From the NCBI GenBank assembly GCA_023853785.1, contig JAJIRX010000748.1, positions 1 through 11,936 on the forward strand: a DNA stretch of 11,936 bases, read 5' to 3'. A program made the translations under genes and the position numbers. Positions 7,026-11,936 of the stretch are shown in pieces; positions within the stretch are counted from its first letter, which is position 1; each line of letters begins with the position of its first letter. The DNA is from Psilocybe azurescens (Eukaryota > Basidiomycota > Agaricomycetes > Agaricales > Agrocybaceae). The notes under the pieces were generated by a model. That model did not search any database. It worked only from the letters and a program-made list of their open reading frames with translations, and was not told the DNA's origin.

Positions 7026-9506
7026 TCATCCTCGAGCTAGCAATGAATAAACAGCCTGTCATATCAACAGAGTTAGCTGAGGTAAACGATTTACGATTGG
7101 CATTACCTCTATTTCTTTCGAAAAGGTACTCGCAACAGCTGCCCTCTTGATCTTCATGGCAGCACTGACCAGACCGGTCTCCGGCGTCCACTCCTCTGGC
7201 GTTAACACAACGCCACACAGCACCTCGGATCCTTTTAGACCGTTCTTGGTTCCTACCTCATTACATGCATTGAGTACGATATGCTGGACATATGAATCGT
7301 CGCAGAGTGTTGCTATATCGGCACTTTACGTGAGCTACCGCAGGGTCTTGAGAGAGCGAGAGGGCATGTCGGAGGTTGGCCTCATGAGGGAATAGTATAG
7401 CCACAGGGTTTCGGCCCCCGGGACGAGGTGTACACAGATATTCGAGATGTAATCGCAGGATTTGTAGACGGATTCTAATTTTTCAAGAGCTATAACTTTT
7501 TACGAAGTTAGCATTAAACATGTATAGTATTTAAGATTGTGCAAGTGCAACCCACCTCCCCGTTCGGCATCTTGACAAGATTTTTATCCTAGAAACATGC
7601 GTCAAGCATTGACTGGGAAAGCAGTCGGGGACCGACAACTCACCTATCGATCAAACTCAGAGTACCATCCTTGTTCCATACACCTACATCGCCAGTCCTA
7701 AACCACCCGTCTTTCGTCCAAACACTTTCATCAGCATTTAAGTCAGGGCGCTTGTAATAGCTCTTGAACACCGATGGTCCCCGAATGCAAACCTCCCCTT
7801 GAGGGGGTGTTTGACGACAAATATCCTAGGAAGGCACATCGAGGAGTTTAATTTCGATAGATGGGACGGGAAGACCAACTGCTCCGAATTGAATGTACTC
7901 TGGTGGAAGGAGGGTACACATCCCGCAAGATTCCGTCATTCCATACCCTGAAAAGATGAGAAATTGAGTCCAAAGATATACTACTCATAAGTACCTTGCA
8001 TCATGGGCATAATCGCAACACTCAGAAACTCCTGAGTATCTTTGCTAATTGCGGCACCTCCATTCATAGCGAACTTCAACTTTCCACCAGTAGCTTCCCT
8101 CACCTTACTCAACACTATCCTCTCGCCTAGCCCAGAGAGGACGGGAGTTCCCCGTCTCCTAGCCTCTAGAGCACCATAAAAGAGTGCCTTCTTGAGCGCC
8201 CCTCCCTCGTTGAGCTTTCCAACGACGCCCTTTCTAATCGTCTCCCAAACACTCGGAACACCGAACATTATCTGTGGTTTCAGCGCAATCAAGTCCCCTC
8301 TACACCCTCTCACCCCGACATCCGTGAGCGTCTTCGGCCTAGCATACCCACTAGTAACGCCAACGAAAAGTGCACACAGTTCCACGATGTACCCAGGACG
8401 TGGGCGAGGAGGCAGGTACGCGAGGTAGATATCCCCGCGGGGACGTTGGGCCCGAAGACGATGGTGACAGAGCTGATCGAGGCGACGAGGTTCCCGTGCG
8501 TAATGCACACGCCTTTGGGCGCGCCGGTTGAGCCGCTGGTATACATGATGCATGCGAGCGTCTCGGACGATGGCCTTCTTCTTCGAGTAGCGTACTGGGA
8601 AGGGGCCCCGACTGGTCATTTTGCCCTAGCTTTCTCAGCTCGTCTAGATGCATGAATTGGAGATCGGGACGCGTGGCTCTCATCCCATCCAAAACCGCTG
8701 TGCTTGAGTGCCATCGTACAACACCACTCTGAGCTTGGGTGTGTTGGGGACAACACGAGCGAGTGGGTAAAAGATCAGAATTCGTGAATATGGCAACACA
8801 GTCGGGTTCATTCAGGGAGTGGGTCAAACCGTCCGCACCAAGAGTGTCGTATGCCGTGGCTATAGCGGTTGAGATCGAGGCGCATCCATGGGACACGAGC
8901 TGCCAGTTTAGACTGGCATGATATCGGATAAGGTATGATGCTGAATGGGGAAAGGCAGACATACCTCGTCTGGGAGTATACATTGACAACATCTTCCTTC
9001 GTAATCCCAAGCCTTAAGAGCCCATTGCGCACCTCTCCCACCGCCTCCGCAAATTCCAGAAAATTCAAGAATTTATAATCACTCAGCTCGAGCAGCTTCC
9101 ATGTCTTCTTCTGCTTCACCTCCTTTCCATTGATGACGCTGACAACCTCTCGAATCTCTTCGTGCACCTTGATAGTGTCGCGCGAGCCCACAGCATTGTA
9201 TTTGGTGCCGTACGTGCGAGCAGCATACGCGACGACGTCTGGAATGGTGGATACAGAAGGATGGGGACGCTCGACGAGTTGGGTGGAGGTAACAGCAAAG
9301 CCGGCGGACAGCGCCCTCTCCACTTCCGGATACGGGGGATGTAATTTCAACAGAACCACGACCAAAATGATTTGGGGTCGAGAGAGAGACCAGATGTTAG
9401 TAGATGAAGTGAGTCCGAGGACATCGTCCGCTAAGCTCGTCGACAGACTGATGTTACTAGTGATGCTAGTGAGGTGTAATGGCAGAAGTAACGATTGCAC
9501 AGTCAA
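7026..9506 (-). CDS. Long-chain fatty-acid-CoA ligase (Faa1/Faa4-like), frame-disrupted
   Basis: The enzyme activates long-chain fatty acids to acyl-CoA via an acyl-AMP intermediate (EC 6.2.1.3), normally at ER, lipid-droplet or plasma membranes. About 690 residues are expected. Seen in order: a hydrophobic segment [21 protein letters not shown], the AMP-binding loop [11 protein letters not shown] (8543-8511), [20 protein letters not shown], a [10 protein letters not shown] motif split by an intron, GWFRTGD (7708-7688), and a C-terminal [16 protein letters not shown]. Introns: 8964-8913 (52 nt), 7994-7948 (47), 7643-7589 (55), 7555-7496 (60, branch CTAAC) and 7106-7056 (51, CTAAC), with the stop TGA 7028-7026. 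Frame breaks lie near 8761, 8700, 8613, 8430, 8413, 8393, 7585 (A-run), 7495, 7408 and 7325, and TAG 7828-7826 is in frame. Exon 1 has no in-frame ATG (the frame opens with TTG at 9506), so the true start is unresolved. Intact splice sites and motifs suggest a live gene with sequence errors. Confidence 0.93.
8901..8918 (-). other. Hairpin across the first 3' splice site of the acyl-CoA synthetase gene
   Basis: On the minus strand TGCCAGT (8918-8912), loop CTAA and ACTGGCA (8907-8901) form a perfect 7-bp stem. The stem contains the acceptor CCAG (ending 8913) that restores the conserved [11 protein letters not shown] reading. A second AG at 8901-8900 (GGCAG) would give a 13-nt longer intron and shift the frame. 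Confidence 0.6.
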
Positions 9507-10004
9507 CGTCTGAGGGGGATCTAGCTTCGAGGTTGTGAAAAGCCCGGAATTGGCAGCATGCTTGACGTTTCCCTCGCATCGGTGTACTCTGGTCTAAGTT
9601 TGACATAGTGTGTGGGGAGATCAGATGAGAATCAAAGAATACCAATACTATTAAGATTAAGTGTTCTAGATAAGCCACGTCAGTGAACCTTCGCAAATAG
9701 GATTGTACCTGAGGATCGTGAACAATAAAGAGAGCTGAAGCTTCAAACGCTTCAGAACGAAGTTGTTGTAAAGAAACAGGGATAAATTCAAAATTGGGGA
9801 TGAAGAAAAATAATTCCACGGTCTGGTGAAACCCCGGATCAAATGACTTTGCCGATAAGATAGACTGGTGTTACGTCCTGCCTTGGCCTGTCTAAATCGA
9901 CGACCAGGATGCACGCTAGATTCTAATGTGCGTTAAGCATAGTTGAAGATGCAATGGTTACAGATATAATAATATTTAAGCGCTCGTCGATCTTCAGTAT
10001 TTGC
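9507..10004 (-). other. Region between the DUF1349 gene and the acyl-CoA synthetase gene
   Basis: This is probably the 3' flank of the DUF1349 gene and the promoter/5' end of the synthetase gene. A minus-strand open frame to 9466 starts only at GTG (9819) and resembles no family. It contains an ATG near 9615 that is out of frame with the synthetase exon, so one indel or a small intron could make it the missing start. A 7-bp stem with a 7-base loop (9735-9755) is the only other structure noted. Confidence 0.35.
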
Positions 10005-10717
10005 TCAGTCGTCAAACAAGGTAACTTCAAACCCTTCTAACTTGACCTCCAGCTCCTCGTTTTCCCTGCCCTCTCCTTCAGGAACGGTTGGACGAGCACC
10101 GTACACGCCAACGAGCAAAGTTCTGCTCTGATCCTCCTGAATCGCTTCTCCACTGTCGACGTCGTGTCTGAAGAACCAAGTGATTTCCCTGATACCCAAC
10201 TTTTCGCCGGTTTCTTCGTTGATGATGTACACCCACAGACTTTCGACTCTGTCGTCTCCCTTCGTCTCGCGCTCGACCTGGATGGTTACCTTTCCACCAG
10301 CGCTCTCGGGTAAGGGTACCAAAGACCAGTCACTCCATCTGCTGGTCGCGACGGTGCCTACGAATGGCTTTCCCCAGACGTATTCGATGCCCGTCTTGAC
10401 CCATTTCTTGAGATCTTCATCCGGGATGAACAGGGCAAGTCCTCCTTGATCGTAGAGGGAGCTCCAGTTGGCACTGACAGTGACGCGGCGGTGTGGAATT
10501 TATGGAGATCGATTGGGGCAGAAATGAGGTAGATGGGTGCGTTATCGATGTCGGTGTGGGGTGGTTTGCGCCAGAGATCGGTTTTAGGGGCAGCATGGAT
10601 CGTGACAGGTTCGTAGCTCAGCGTTTTTGGACAATCAGTGGCCTCTGATTGAGAGATTGCCATCGCAGATGAGCCATGGTGAAGCCTCAGCTTGGGTACT
10701 TGTGTGGTGTTAGTCAT
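10005..10717 (-). CDS. DUF1349 family protein (concanavalin A-like fold), one frameshift
   Basis: Small cytosolic-type protein of about 236 residues with no signal peptide or membrane segment; the family's biochemical role is not established. The ATG at 10717 starts MTNTTQVPKL; a second in-frame ATG at 10663 (MAISQSEATD) is an alternative start. Family landmarks seen in order are AAPKTDLWRKPPHTDIDNAP, then VTVSANWSSLYDQGGLALFI, KKWVKTGIEYVWGKP, TVATSRWSDWSLVPLP, and a closing VTLFDD before TGA 10007-10005. The first part and the rest are in different frames. They meet at about 10478-10486 (GC-rich ACCGCCGCG), where one base appears to be missing. Both sides are conserved up to the junction, so an intron is unlikely. 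The gene is transcribed in the same direction as the synthetase, but nothing links their functions. Confidence 0.85.
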
Positions 10718-11936
10718 GGTGTCGAATGTTCAAGTTGACTTGGGCGATGGCCTTGATAAAGGATTGGGGCGATTCACGCAATCCGAAAGCGTTTCGCTCG
10801 ATTTGATCAAACGCGTCATACTAGGTATACCCCGAATTTCCGACTTTGCCATCGTGACTTATCGTGATAACACCTGATGTGGATCTGTTTGATGGATGAA
10901 TATTGAGAAAGCCAAGAACCTCCATAATAAACCGGCCGACAGAACCATTCTAGACCGCTAGAACGTGTGTGGTTAGTGATGATAACCATCTATGGATCTG
11001 ATTCGGTGAGCCAGGGTGAGCTTTGATAGTCTTTGAAGTGCCAGCCTACTGGGCCTTTTTAATCTAAATATAAAGACAGAAGTAGAGAACAGAGGTCACG
11101 AATTAAAAATAGATTGGTAGTGAACACTTTTGTTGACTGGAAAGAATGTGTACATAGCTTCGTTATCAACGATTTCATGAATTTCTCTGAAAAGCGAATA
11201 CTTGCTCTTGGAATTTACTTGGGAGAATCCGGGTGTATATTCCATTTACATACCAATGAATACGATGTGGTTCCTCCTTTTGATGTGGGACACATATCGC
11301 TATTCTTCAATTAAGGCCGTAGTTCTTCGAGTTTCAAAGGCAGGTACATTCCTCCCATGCTCTGATGCTCAGCTGTAGAGTAGATACATCATGTTCTTCC
11401 GTCGATTCGCTGAAATATTGGAGGGTTAGATATCTAGACGCTTATTCATGCGGTTCAACGCTCTCATGTACCTGTCTTTTGAATATTGGGCACACTTCTC
11501 GAATTTATGTTCAGACGGAATAGTGAAAGAGTACCAACATCTGTACATAGTAGCTCATATGTCGCTGCGAGGCTTACGCCGTTCTCGGTCAAATAGCAAC
11601 TTTTCTATTGATATTTCCCCGATGACTTCAGTCGAGGTTTGTCTGGAATCGGAAGTGTATATTCCTTGTATTACATAGGTTTAGGACCGCTATTATTTGG
11701 TCTGGAAAGACACAGAATTTCGAACGTAACCCTGTTCCCTTCCCCTCTTCTTCGTCAGTACCGTTGGCCCAGCCTTGCAATTAGTATTGGCAGTCAGTCC
11801 GAAGTTTACAGCATGGCCGCAGCAGTAAAAGTTTGAAGTTTTAGTTATTCAAAAGCTCATGTGGAATATAGCTACTGTCCGTACAACTATGTGCCTTTGT
11901 ATATTGGAAAGTCTGCCGTTATATTAGTCTGAACCT
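10718..11936. other. Gene-free right end
   Basis: The first part is the upstream flank of the DUF1349 gene. Beyond it the sequence is AT-rich with several open frames of 60-76 codons on the plus strand (for example 11114-11314, starting at TTG). None has a family motif or supporting signals. No RNA gene or repeat was recognised. Confidence 0.4.

Noticed and set aside
8351..9010. 219-codon minus-strand open frame as a separate protein
   Set aside because: It is a mix of the correct synthetase frame in parts and out-of-frame text in others, created by the indels.
9735..9755. 7-bp stem, 7-base loop hairpin (CTGAAGC..GCTTCAG)
   Set aside because: Short, not followed by a T-run and not at a gene boundary; stems of this size are expected by chance in about 12 kb.

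Overview
The window looks like a nuclear fragment of a filamentous basidiomycete (Agaricomycetes-like). The introns are very short (47-62 nt) with GT..AG ends, and several have CTAAC/CTGAC-type branch points. One gene belongs to a multi-finger C2H2 family with a HL-x-S-x-SCG end and an LSGQF..LLKL tail, which I associate with mushroom-forming fungi. Genes are sparse and separated by AT-rich sequence. There is no bacterial operon structure, CRISPR array or phage.

Layout from left to right. 1-988 is gene-poor and carries one copy of a dispersed repeat (750-922). 989-1717 (+) is a C2H2 zinc-finger gene with many frame breaks. 1718-2840 has no convincing gene but holds a 34-bp near-perfect palindrome (1799-1832). 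About 2842-3865 (+) is a multi-exon gene whose C-terminal half is clear and weakly resembles Vps62-type proteins. 4137-4226 (+) is an intron-containing tRNA-Lys(CTT)-like locus with a Pol III T-run. 4598-4773 is the second repeat copy, inverted relative to the first. 5048-6342 (-) is a chain of reading frames led by a Ser/Thr/Pro-rich ORF; upstream of it lie a TATA-like box and two ACGCGT boxes 21 bp apart. 7026-9506 (-) is a Faa1/Faa4-type long-chain acyl-CoA synthetase. 10005-10717 (-) is a DUF1349 (concanavalin A-like) protein. 10718-11936 has nothing I can support.

The dominant signal is that all four recognisable protein genes need frame corrections, several of them single-base losses in A or G runs, and the tRNA also departs from its expected fold. 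The acyl-CoA synthetase and the Vps62-like gene keep canonical intron ends, and the synthetase keeps its catalytic motifs. That pattern fits indel errors in an unpolished assembly better than independent decay of every gene. The zinc-finger locus also carries stop codons and a lost zinc ligand, so true pseudogenisation is possible there.

I see no evidence that these genes form a cluster or pathway. They read as unrelated housekeeping and lineage-specific genes. I did not find a convincing new defence, mobile or biosynthetic system.
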